Of a stretch of DNA of 27,611 nucleotides, positions 17,728-25,999 are shown in pieces (the first letter of the stretch is position 1; every line of letters starts with the position of its first letter). Origin of the DNA: Chara braunii (Eukaryota; Streptophyta; Charophyceae; Charales; Characeae); the NCBI GenBank assembly GCA_003427395.1, contig BFEA01000272.1, forward strand, positions 1,817,239 through 1,844,849, written 5' to 3'. The translations under genes and the position numbers were made by a program. Under the pieces are notes generated by a model. That model saw only the letters and a list, made by a program, of their open reading frames with translations, had not been told where the DNA came from and searched no databases.

Positions 17728-18600
17728 AAAAATAACTTTTTTTTCTGATTTTTTTTAATGAGTTCTCTATGATGTGGGATACATGCCTGTTAATTTTGGA
17801 GTTATTTTGCTGAGGCAAAAAAAACAGAAAAATCGCCAAAGATGGCAGTGTCAAATCGTGTTTGCCCACTCATTTTTTTACTTTTTATTTTCTGTTTTGC
17901 GGATTTAAATTCGCGTTCAAAATTGAACGGCGTTCTAGGCTACCAGAGTGGCCCGGGGTCAATTGCCCGACCGGGCTAAAAAAAAAAAAAAAAAAAAAAT
18001 ATTTTTAATTTTTAATTTTTAATTTAATTTTGGTGAAGAATTTCGACGTGACCCTGAGGCAAAAGTTGTTCAGTTTATTTTTCTGCATAACATAGTTGTT
18101 TTTCGGATTTTTTTTTTTTTTTTTTTTTTTGCTGGGACCTCCTTGCACGGGCTGGCCACCCAGGACCCGACGGCCCGACTGGTAGCGTAGATGGCGTTCA
18201 ATTACTTTTTAATTTTTTAATTTTTTTAATTTCTTTTTCAATGCCTAAAAATATTTTTTTTTTCTGATTTTTTTTTACGAGTTCTCTATGATGTGGGGTA
18301 CATGCCTGTTAATTTTAGAGTTATTTTGCGGAGGCAAGAAAACAGAAAAATCGCCAAAGATGGCAGTGTCAAATCGTGTTCGCCCACTCATTTTTTTACT
18401 TTTTATTTTCTGTTTTCACTTTATTTTGCCACCTAAAAAAAAATATTATTTTTTTATAATTTTTTCATGAGTTTTGTATAATGTGAAGTACACACCTGTA
18501 AATTTTTAGGGCATTTGGCTCTGCCAAAAAAGAACACAAAATCGTCAAAGATTTCGGTGTCACAAACATACTCGCGCACTCACTAAATTTTTTTTTTTTT
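17728..18600. repeat. Internal repeat units of hAT-2
   Basis: A unit of about 170 bp at 17728-17900 recurs at 18247-18415; both contain GAGTTCTCTATGATGTGG, AAATCGCCAAAGATGGCAGT and CGCCCACTCATT-like text. A third, more diverged copy spans about 18440-18600. A separate pair, GCGGATTTAAATTCGC at 17610 and 17898, and another near 18031 and 18640 (CATAACATA then TTCGGA), show the element grew by repeated internal duplication. Confidence 0.8.
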
Positions 18601-18852
18601 TTTTTTCTATTTTCTGTCTTCTATTTGTATTTCCAATCTGGTAATGATTTTTGATGTAATGCTCAGGCAAATGTTGTTTATTTTATTTTTTTTCATAACA
18701 TATTTTTTTTTCGGAATTTTTGAAGTTTGTTTTTTTTTTCCCTCGGAATTGAACTCCGCGTTTGGTCGCGTTCATTGCACGCGCGTTCATTCCGTTCAGT
18801 TTCTGAACGGAAAACCCGCATTCAATGAGCGCGCGGTTTCATAGGTTTTTGA

Positions 18853-19684
18853 CTACAAGTTGTTTGCCTTAACTTTCATTAGTTGCAGTGCCATCAGGAG
18901 GTCTTGGTTGAACCACTTGAGGTCAAGCTGCCTGCAAACTTCATATTTTAAGAAGACACCCTATTCAGCCAACCGTTGATCTCCTTCAGAGATTGTCAAA
19001 GTGGCAGTACAGCCAGCCAAAAGTTTATCCTTGATAAATCTTCCTACCTCATGTTTAATGAGTGACTCTCCTCCTAACCTACCAGTTTTTGTGGAGAGAG
19101 AGAGGAAAGGTGAGATAGTAACCAACACTGTCACTTCCCCATACACTGCTCCCTGGGAAATGGACAGTCCTACTTCTCACGTACCATCCTTGAGTTTGAC
19201 TGGTAAGAGAACAATACCCGTCTTAATTGGAGAAAGTATTCCCTAACCTTTTGCTAGTCGGTGTTTCAACCGCTGACGCTTTGTTGTAAGCTCCGAGTCG
19301 GGGTATGTAGTGACAGTGAATGAGGAGAGCGGGGTTTGAGCAATTTGATAATTTTCTGTTTCTATAGTTTCTGCAAACTGCAAATTGTGCAAGTCCTTTT
19401 TCCTTTCCACCTAGGCCGCGATTTGGTAGGTCCTCAGTGAGATCCACTACTTGCAACGTCTGCTGTATTAACTCTTTCTCCTTGGATGCAGGGCCTAAGA
19501 CAACCAGCGCTTGATTCAAGTGAGGCAAGTGACTTGCCCCGGGCGGAGAGTATGTGGGGTCTGTTGTCTTCTCCAGCGCCCTGTCACTGATACTGTTTTT
19601 GGCACAGTCACTTTTATGCTGGTACGAGGGCAAGTGCGCATTGTCTGTCACAGAATGTGAAAGGAAATACTTTCCCAAGTGCAT
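18853..19684 (-). pseudogene. LINE-B ORF1 segment: uncharacterised C-terminal domain
   Basis: Two frames (19684-19223 and 19146-18961 with its extension to 18853) give KEKELIQQTLQVVDLTEDLP, YGEVTVLVTISPF, GRFIKDKLLAGCTATLTISE and, after one stop, LKWFNQDLLMALQLMKVKA. The last 60 residues align with the ORF1 end of LINE-A, so this belongs to ORF1 and is not a later insertion. I do not recognise a named domain. The intervening frames (20826-19950) contain NHAFKEVIYELTGERNFLQ. Confidence 0.65.
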
Positions 19685-21168
19685 TGATCCACTACTGCTT
19701 TTTTCTTCATCCCCCTCTGCAAGATTATCCCCTTCTGTAATATTTTGCTCACATATTTTGACAGACTTACTTTTTTGTGTAAATACTAAATAATGAAAAA
19801 CGTGTCAAATCATAGTGTTGTGGCAGAGCCTTAAGTATAGTAGAGTCGAACACATTGGGGGCCAGGGAAAGTTGTCTGTCACTCTCGGGTAGGTTTTATG
19901 TGACATGCACCATCTGGTTTTCATGTGGTCTTTGTTGTACTTGCAGGTTTTATGAATCAGGGTCCCATTCTATTAGGCCCTGATTGTGTTTGCCAATGAC
20001 CGCAGGGCGTAGGTTGTTGAGAATCTGCAAAAAATTCCTTTCCCCAGTAAGTTCATAAATGACCTCCTTGAAAGCATGATTGAGAGGGCCAGGCTCCTCT
20101 CCCCAGGCTTCTGGTTCTACCAATTGAGGATCTATTGGATAAGTTGGGGCATTGGAATGGGCGTCCAATAAATTGATTCATGTATTGGCAGGTGGCACCT
20201 GATTAGGGAAATTAACATCGGAAGTTGAAAGTTTTCGGGGCCCATGTTCCTGATCGTTTTCCCGGGCCTCCTCCTGATGGGACTGTGCCTGCGCATTTCA
20301 TGAATTCTGAGGAGGTTCCTGCAATAGGCCACTAACCTTCCCCCTACATGGTTGAGTTCCTTCCTCTGGGAAATTCACATGCGGGGAGATCCCATTGCCT
20401 GACTGTTCTGAGGTTCCTGAAATTTCTGCTTCGTTTCCTGGCAGGGACGGTGGCTGAAAATGATTGTAAAGGCCAGGCAGGCGGGGGATTTCTCCCTGGG
20501 TTGAATGGTTGAACCTAGAGGAAATGATCGAGAGAAGTTTGACACTGATGTCATTCCATATCACACCCAGCGGGGGGCCTTGTAGTAAAAAGGTACCAAG
20601 GCTCTAACAATAACATCAATTTCTTGAGGATTTGGGGCCAAAAATCATTGGGTAGGCTTGGGTGCTGGACTTTTAGATTACACAATAACCAATCAACTAT
20701 TTGAAGAACATTTTTTTTCACGTCTGCAATAATATTATTATTGTTTCCATCAACCGACAAAACAGCGGGGGGGGGAAGCACAGGGTGGGAATAGTTCAAC
20801 GTCCATTGGTTCCGAGCCGAAGGCATCCCTAAAAGGATCGACTTCCATGGGGATTACCTCCGCCCCTGCATTAGGTTCACCGCGTTCCTCCCCCAGCCCT
20901 TGCCCTTCCTCCCTCTCCTTACCATTTGCCAGACCCGTGGTTTGTCCTGGTGTGTCAGCTTGATTTTCTTTTGGCTTTGTCGTTCCTTTTCTTTTCACTT
21001 CGCGTCATTCTGGGTATGTTCCACTTTTTGGCAGGTAGTCCATTGCCCTTAGGCCCAGAGATCTTTTCGAACTGCCAGATGGGGGAGTAGCCAGTCCCTT
21101 GTGCTTTTAATTTCCATGAAACCCCCTTCATTCTCAACATTCTCACCATCACTAGTGCCATGTGGTTC

Positions 21169-21930
21169 CTACTGTTCACCTTTCTTCATGCGGCTTGTCT
21201 GTGGTTTAGAGGATGATGCCTGACCCTGTCTATTCGGGTCAATGTGTGCAGGTTTCCTGGGCTGGAGAGAGGCTTGAGGTGAGGGATGAGATTGTTGGGA
21301 TTGCCCCTGCGCTAGGGGAGGAGGGGATTGAGGGCGGAGCCAGTCTGCTCGGGGACGGGGAAATTTATGAAAGTCACTTCTCCCTTTCCACGTCCAGCCA
21401 ACTGGCTGTCCCACTCGGCTTAAGTCTTCATGATAGACCCACCCCTCATATCCGGAGACTGTCGGGACCCATCTGTTGGGTCTTTGTGGATCCCTCTTGA
21501 GTCGCATGTCTGGGGGGATCGCGTGCTGGGGGTGCTGTTGGCAGGCATAGTCGGTGTGAAGGTGACCATAGGCCTTGCATTTGAAGCACAAAGGTCGGAA
21601 TTTATGCGCTGTGTGAATCTGGTACACCTTGCCTCCCATTTTGAAGGGAATAATATCGTCTAGTGAGAAGAGTTGCTCTTTGGGGAGGTCCAGAGCCAAC
21701 ATTACGTCCCTCTTGGTGACGTAAGGAGGCAGCGGATTGATGAAATCAACAATTTTGAATTGCTGACCGAAGTCATGAATGAAAGCTGCTTGGACTTCAA
21801 CTGGGATGTGTCTGAACTCTACCCAGTAGAAGTCCGTCAGTATTTGCTCCCTCTTCTTTTCTGGGCCTACCTTTTTGGGAAGCCACAGGTAGATTCTGAC
21901 TTCCGACCGGTCCAGTGCATTTTCTTCCAA
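21169..21930 (-). pseudogene. LINE-B ORF1 segment: DUF4283-like region and zf-CCHC_4 knuckle
   Basis: An open 253-codon stretch. Residues 12-110 (LWLPKKVGPEKKREQILTDF, then WVEFRHIPVE, VDFINPLPPYVTKRDVMLAL, IPFKMGGKVYQIH) resemble the DUF4283 region of plant LINE ORF1 proteins. The knuckle is C115-x2-C118-x4-H123-x6-C130 (LCFKCKAYGHLHTDYAC), with the GH typical of zf-CCHC_4. A Pro/Gln/Ser-rich tail follows, then the frame breaks. The continuation is in other frames at 21179-20955 and below. Confidence 0.88.
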
Positions 21931-22861
21931 GCATCCATGCGAACATTGTCTTTGTCAAAAAGACTCAGAATTGTGAAAACTGTAGGAGTGATTAGTTGGA
22001 TTAGGAAGAATTTTGTTACCCCTTTTGGCCCATCCCTCAAGGATTCCAACCTCTTGCAAATAAACTTAATCTGTCATTAACTGATTTGTAGGCCGCATCG
22101 TCGTAGAATATCCAATTGCAGGCACGTTTGGTGTACACCAGATCACGATGGACTAGCTTGTCAGAAGGTAGGATTTCATCGAAGTCTTTCTACCCCCTTG
22201 CTCGATGACCAGTTGTTCTAAGGGGAGAAGGAAGAGCGAAAGGAAGTAAGCCCTGACTAATGAGAGATTCCTGAGAGGAATCTTCAATTCTTCATCTGGG
22301 AAACCAACCGGATCAATCGATGGGCGTTGTATGTTCAATGTTTTATTTTGCAGGGATTCCCTCACCTTTTGCGCCCATGATGGCTGATTAGTAACCTGGT
22401 TAGCAATTTGGGGAGTACCTTTTGCTGTTCCAATCTTGTTCTGAGATGAGTGCGAGGGTTGGGATTTTTCCTGCATGCTTTCATCTTCTGTAAGAATTTC
22501 CTCTTCACTCTCTTCATTTCCTTATCGCATTATCAGATCTCGCCCTTCTACCGCATTTTCTCCGCCTGGGCCGTCCTGTTTTGCAGCAGTGGCAGGTTGC
22601 ATGGGGGAGAATTTTATGAGATCCAGCGGGGGATCGGCTGTTGGGACTGTGTGAAGTGTTGCCCCCCTCTCCTCTGTGTGGTGCAATGTGTTGGTGACCA
22701 CAGACGGGGTGCTGGGAAACTCCCATACTACGATTGGTGATTGACGCTCCGGGATGAGCATAGGGGGTTGGACCGATGTGTTTAAGCATTGCATGGCGCA
22801 TTGCTCTCTGGTAAAATAGCATTGAGTCTGACCCCTTTGCTCGTCGGAAGCTTAGCTTCAT

Positions 22862-23223
22862 TTTGGAGTCGGGGGAGGAGGGAAGGCAAAGAAGATACTA
22901 CAACAATAAAAGAAACGAGAAGGGGGCAGGTGTACAGTTAACTCAAATCTATTTTCAGAGTGAGCGCCTGTGTATTTATCTTTTAAATTTCCAAGTATTT
23001 CAATCAATTGATGACAAGGGAAGGGGACATGTGCACTGTTCATTCAGATGTATTATTCAGGGTGAACGCGTGTCTGTGTTCCCTTTATGTTTCCAATTCT
23101 CTCATCAACATTTCTCCCCTCTTTTCATTTCTTAAAATACAATGTGTTTTCGGAAGAAAAGGAAGTGATGTTCGTTATCCATTCAGCATGGGAGGAATCA
23201 GGACGCAGATAATACAGTTTGCA
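22862..23223 (-). promoter_or_regulatory. LINE-B 5'UTR with tandem monomer-like repeat
   Basis: This lies between the putative right target-site duplication and ORF1, where an internal RNA polymerase II promoter is expected in L1-type elements. Two degenerate copies of an about 101-bp unit are present (22928-23006 and 23028-23107). They share TATTTTCAGAGTGAGCGC / TATTATTCAGGGTGAACGC and TTTCCAA then ATCA. The arrangement recalls promoter monomers of some L1 elements; promoter function is not shown. Confidence 0.6.
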
Positions 23224-23232
23224 GTTGTTGAA
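23224..23232. repeat. Putative target-site duplication of LINE-B, right copy
   Basis: GTTGTTGAA, identical to 12490-12498, at the 5' end of the minus-strand element. Confidence 0.65.
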
Positions 23233-23443
23233 GGGTACTAGTGTGCTCCTGGGTACAACCTTTAGGAAGAGGATTCGAGCCCTGGTTATTTCATTCACTG
23301 GCTTCGACCCCGGAGAGGCGGGCAGGGACACAGGGAGCGAGAGAATTCAGGGAGGATAGGCGAAATGATGAAGGAACATACCTGAACATAATTCTGCATC
23401 AAATTCCTCTATTGAAGACAAAAAGTCATAGCCCTCGCCTTGG

Positions 23444-23603
23444 CCACGTCAGCAACATTGTTCTTTGTTTCTATTCATCTAAGATATGAGGGCTAGATGC
23501 CCCCTTTTTGCCCCACCTCCCTCTGGTTTGACTGCACTCTCTGCAATCTGGAATTACAACTGCGAACCCTTTCCACGCGTAGATTGACCTATACCACGTC
23601 AGC
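23444..23603 (+). promoter_or_regulatory. Two CCACGTCAGC motifs
   Basis: Exact copies at 23444-23453 and 23594-23603. CCACGTCA is an ACGT-core site of the type bound by plant bZIP factors (the reverse, TGACGTGG, is a classic bZIP hexamer form). Surrounding bases differ, so they are not simply parts of one repeated block. Activity is unproven. Confidence 0.4.
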
Positions 23604-24091
23604 TAGTTAGATAATGAGACCGAGGGAGGAGGACATGCGTGAAATCCCCCCCCCACTGGACAACTCCCACTACTCTTCGTTCTTCGTCTGTTGCTGAGAA
23701 TGTTGGCTACAAGACGCACCATGTGGACTTCCTATGTAGGAGTGAAGAATCCTAAACGCTATTCCTCCTCCCTCAGGATGCGCGTCTCCCCACACTTAAA
23801 ATCACCATTACCTATCAAAAACATGTACTAGGGGGAGAGGTGATTACCACAATGGTACTGGGAGTGCACTGTATGGATATAAATAACCACTAGATAATCA
23901 ACTACTGCTGGAGAACCTTTCTGCTTAGCTTTGAATTATCTGAGAGCGTAGACATGATACACGCCATTCAACCTCCCTCCTTTGAAACGAGTCTTCCCAA
24001 TGGATTGGCCAGCGGCTCGTCAAACCTAACTTGAAATGGAGGTGCTAACCATCATTACATAACCGGGGACGCCTCAGTGGTTTGAATGGTG

Positions 24092-24101
24092 CCACGTCAG
24101 C
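24092..24101 (+). promoter_or_regulatory. CCACGTCAGC motif next to TATA-like box
   Basis: Third exact copy, 6 bases upstream of TTTAAATA at 24108-24115. The spacing is shorter than usual for a bZIP site and a TATA box, so a core promoter is uncertain. Confidence 0.35.
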
Positions 24102-24503
24102 CGTCGCTTTAAATAAGGGGGGTGCTGATCATCTCCACAACGTTGGGGACTCACTCCTCAGATAAGATTTGACTGTAGTTGACACCTACCACTGATTGGG
24201 CATTTGACCGAATGATTCCCCTGTGTGAGAAGCTACTCTTTAAAGCACGATAATCAGAAGCGGACAAGCGACATGGCAATTACTTGAAGATTTCAACCTG
24301 CCATGTGACGCACACTTTACCTTCTCAGGGGCGCACTCTGCCAGCTCTATCCATGTTGACCTGGGTCAACCTTCACTAGGCCATTCACCGTGTTAGGAAG
24401 CACGACGGCTATGGAGCATTCTCTGCGCCACCCAGAAAAGAAGAGGCACAGGGCAGGTATGCACCCACCCCTCTCCCCCTTCTTGCCTGAGTCTAGCGTG
24501 GCG

Positions 24504-24524
24504 CCACGTCAGCCTGTGACGTGG
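24504..24524. promoter_or_regulatory. Palindromic pair of ACGT-core sites
   Basis: CCACGTCA (24504-24511) and its exact reverse complement TGACGTGG (24517-24524) are separated by five bases. This is the fourth same-strand copy of CCACGTCAGC in the region plus one inverted copy, which favours a dimer-binding arrangement. It could also be chance plus local repeat. Confidence 0.45.
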
Positions 24525-24639
24525 AGACGCTGAGAGCCTCTGTCTCTTGGTGCGTGTGCGCTACGCGCGTCCTTCTGTCCAGTCAATCCCCTCGTTGAAA
24601 CCTAATGGCATCTATGTGAATGCATGCATGTCCACAAAC

Positions 24640-24659
24640 TTTCTGAACTGATTCAGAAA
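24640..24659. repeat. Perfect 8-bp inverted repeat
   Basis: TTTCTGAA (24640-24647) and TTCAGAAA (24652-24659) flank CTGA. A short hairpin with no context that identifies a terminator or binding site. Confidence 0.6.
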
Positions 24660-24860
24660 TTCATCCGAACGGAAATTTGAGCCCAATGGTCGAATATCAA
24701 ATCTAAACTGCAGAGCTTTCAACAACAGAAAAAAGATCATAAATCAGACAACTCTGAAATTTACCATGGACTGTCTTGGGAACCCATCAGGGGAGAGACT
24801 TGGGAAAAAAAGGTAGCGTGGCCAGGGGGGGGGAACTCACGATTCCTTCAAAGAGACTAT

Positions 24861-25212
24861 GATCTCCTGTTTTAAATCACCGGTACATGGGCACCTGGGC
24901 CACGGGTCTGACACCTCAAATTCTGGAGGCGCGAAACGAAAACGGGGCCCCCGATCAAATTTATCAACGGGGGGCCAAGCGTTTGACGTTTCGGCCTCGC
25001 TCATTTTCTTGTGGCGACAAGTTTCGTACTGGAAGGCTGGGCCCGTGTCCTTGTGCTTTAATGGTTTGGCACTCCAGCACGAGCAACACTTCGATCTCCG
25101 GAGTCCGTTCCTGATCCTTTCCCTCCCTCAGACCTAAGCTTGCTGTTGTGGAACAGCAGTGGTATGGCATAGGATGAGAAGGGGGGGGGGGTTCACAGAT
25201 CACTGGTTCTTC
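24861..25212. other. Non-coding sequence upstream of solo LINE-type 3' end 1
   Basis: No domain is recognised. It may be the body of a SINE or a LINE 3'UTR that ends at 25326, but I find no convincing RNA polymerase III A and B boxes. Includes a G-run at 25182-25191. Confidence 0.4.
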
Positions 25213-25370
25213 TCAGAAACCTTCCAGCAGGGGTCTTGCATGACGTAGGTTTATAGGGATTATGTGGCGGGAGTGCTAGTGGTGTCTTCTCATGTCAGCG
25301 CCCCTGGCATTAACGCGGGCTGTTTTTTTAAAAAAAAGGAAAAAAAGAAAAAAAAAAGAAAAAGAAAAAA
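25213..25370 (+). mobile_element. Solo LINE-type 3' end 1 with stem-loop and A-rich tail
   Basis: A weak box remnant (TTCCAGCAG, 25222-25230) is followed about 43 nt later by a stem: GTGCTAGTGGTGTC (25273-25286, 13 of 14 identical to the LINE-D arm) and AGCGCCCCTGGCAT (25297-25310). They pair at 12 of 14 positions including four wobbles. The loop is TTCTCATGTC. TAACGCGGGCTGTT and an A-rich tail (from about 25329) follow. No ORF2 coding is visible upstream, so it is a very short truncated LINE or a SINE with a LINE-derived tail. Confidence 0.6.
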
Positions 25371-25655
25371 GGATGTATGTGGGCGGTCCTCAAGGACTGA
25401 GGAGGTCCATGCACAGCTGGGTTATATGCTATGTCCTATTGAGTAGTGTGTGGGGCAGGGGAGAGGGGGGCTACAGTCGGGAGCAGAAGGATATCTGGTG
25501 GACAGTGTGCTTACTCCTGTTTTGTATGATTGGTATAATACTGTATCAGGGACGCGGGACCCAGTTTCCAGCAGTGCAGCTCCCTGTCAGCAAATAGAAT
25601 GGAGTCACCAGCTGGTCTGGTAGAGGTGGATGCTCTTGTTACCGCATCTATCAGG

Positions 25656-25685
<30 letters not shown>
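25371..25685 (+). mobile_element. Solo LINE-type 3' end 2 with box, stem-loop and poly(A)
   Basis: The box GGGACGCGGGACCCAGTTTC lies at 25549-25568, with TCCAGC at 25567-25572. About 44 nt on, arms CTGGTAGAGGTGG (25617-25629) and CCGCATCTATCAG (25642-25654) pair at 12 of 13 positions including two wobbles. The loop is ATGCTCTTGTTA. A 30-A tail (25656-25685) follows. No coding region is present upstream. Either a short dead LINE copy or a SINE sharing the LINE tail; the 5' limit is uncertain. Confidence 0.68.
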
Positions 25686-25687
<2 letters not shown>

Positions 25688-25694
25688 GGGGGGG

Positions 25695-25735
<41 letters not shown>
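25686..25735. repeat. Homopolymer cluster TA-G7-T16-A25
   Basis: After the 30-A tail come TA, seven G, sixteen T and twenty-five A. The T and A runs can fold back on each other. It may mark the abutting tails of two oppositely oriented retroposons, or an assembly artefact in homopolymers. Confidence 0.7.
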
Positions 25736-25736
<1 letters not shown>

Positions 25737-25768
25737 GAGAAGGGTGCGTTGTAGGATATTGTCGTTTT

Positions 25769-25973
25769 GGGGAAACTATGTGGGAGACTGGGAGTCACAA
25801 AAAGGAGTTCTGATTGCATTAGGGGCCAAGATAGAGTTTCGAATTGCAGTTCGGGCAATGTATACAACCCAGCTTTCTGGCCAGGTACGTCACCTGGAGT
25901 GCAATTGCAAACTGGATCTTGCCCAACAGTGCAATTATAACTCGCTTTTTTTTTACTCTACTGAAGTTACCCC
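25769..25973. mobile_element. MITE-like inverted-repeat element, copy A
   Basis: The left end GGGGAAACTATG and the reversed right end GGGGTAACTTCAGTAGAGT begin long imperfect inverted arms. Both arms carry GAGTT then ATTGCA, GGCAAGAT-like text, and a shared centre CTTTCTGGCCAGGTA. No protein is encoded. Flanks TATTGTCGTTTT and TATTGTTTTA hint at a duplication with a small indel. The superfamily is not assigned. Copy C is a close relative. Confidence 0.65.
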
Positions 25974-25999
25974 TATTGTTTTATGACAGTCTTCTCTCA

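Larger units (their letters stand above)
17552..18844. mobile_element. hAT-2: AT-rich non-autonomous DNA transposon in LINE-B
   Basis: 1,293 bp between 8-bp direct repeats. The ends are CTATGTAACAG and, reversed, CTATGAAACCG (9 of 11 match). Both subterminal zones are crowded with GAACGC/GCGTTC, a pattern typical of transposase-binding repeats in hAT elements. The interior is AT-rich with T-runs and three diverged copies of an internal unit; no transposase is encoded. The 8-bp duplication points to hAT, but the ends do not start with the usual CAG, so the superfamily is tentative. Confidence 0.55.
18853..22861 (-). pseudogene. LINE-B ORF1: long nucleic-acid-binding protein, broken
   Basis: Coding-like text runs from about 22861 or 22794 (two possible starts in different frames) to a TAG at 18855-18853, over 1,300 codons. 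The frame of 22794 is shared by 22476-22153 and the best segment, 21930-21169, with an in-frame TAA near 22520 and other stops between. The order is: acidic and polar N-terminus (SEEEILTEDESMQ), SWAQKVRESLQ, DUF4283-like region, CCHC knuckle, a Pro/Gln-rich and basic middle, then a C-terminal domain shared with LINE-A. ORF1 proteins bind element RNA to form the RNP; this is family knowledge. It is unusually long. Confidence 0.75.
12499..23223 (-). mobile_element. LINE-B: near full-length L1-type retrotransposon
   Basis: Minus-strand order: about 360-bp 5'UTR with a tandem repeat (23223-22862), ORF1 (about 22861-18853), spacer split by hAT-2, ORF2 (17388-12859), 3'UTR with two conserved boxes, a terminal stem-loop (12576-12535) and an A-rich tail (12519-12499). 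A putative 9-bp duplication flanks it. Without hAT-2 it is about 9.4 kb, long for a plant L1 element mainly because ORF1 is about 1,300 codons. Many stops and frameshifts show it is inactive. Confidence 0.85.
23233..24860. other. Non-coding region with ACGT-core motifs and TATA-like boxes
   Basis: No coding similarity is recognised and open frames are short. It differs from the flanking repeats by balanced composition, four CCACGTCAGC copies, and TATA-like sequences at 23878-23885 (TATAAATA) and 24108-24115 (TTTAAATA, just after one CCACGTCAGC). It could be promoter or intergenic host DNA, or an unidentified repeat. No gene lies directly downstream in the window. Confidence 0.45.

Noticed and set aside
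1991-23223. LTR retrotransposon or pararetrovirus as the source of the reverse transcriptase sequences.
   Set aside because: There are no long terminal repeats, protease or integrase; the AP endonuclease, FADD-type RT, A-tails and target-site duplications all indicate L1-type LINEs.
23231-23300. tRNA-like or SINE promoter: GGATTCGAGCCC near 23271 resembles an RNA polymerase III B box.
   Set aside because: The supposed T-stem does not pair, the A box upstream is poor, and no acceptor stem or A-tail can be placed.
23233-23520. Continuation of LINE-C after LINE-B.
   Set aside because: Translation in all three plus frames shows no match to the remaining ORF2 tail or to the 3' box and stem-loop.
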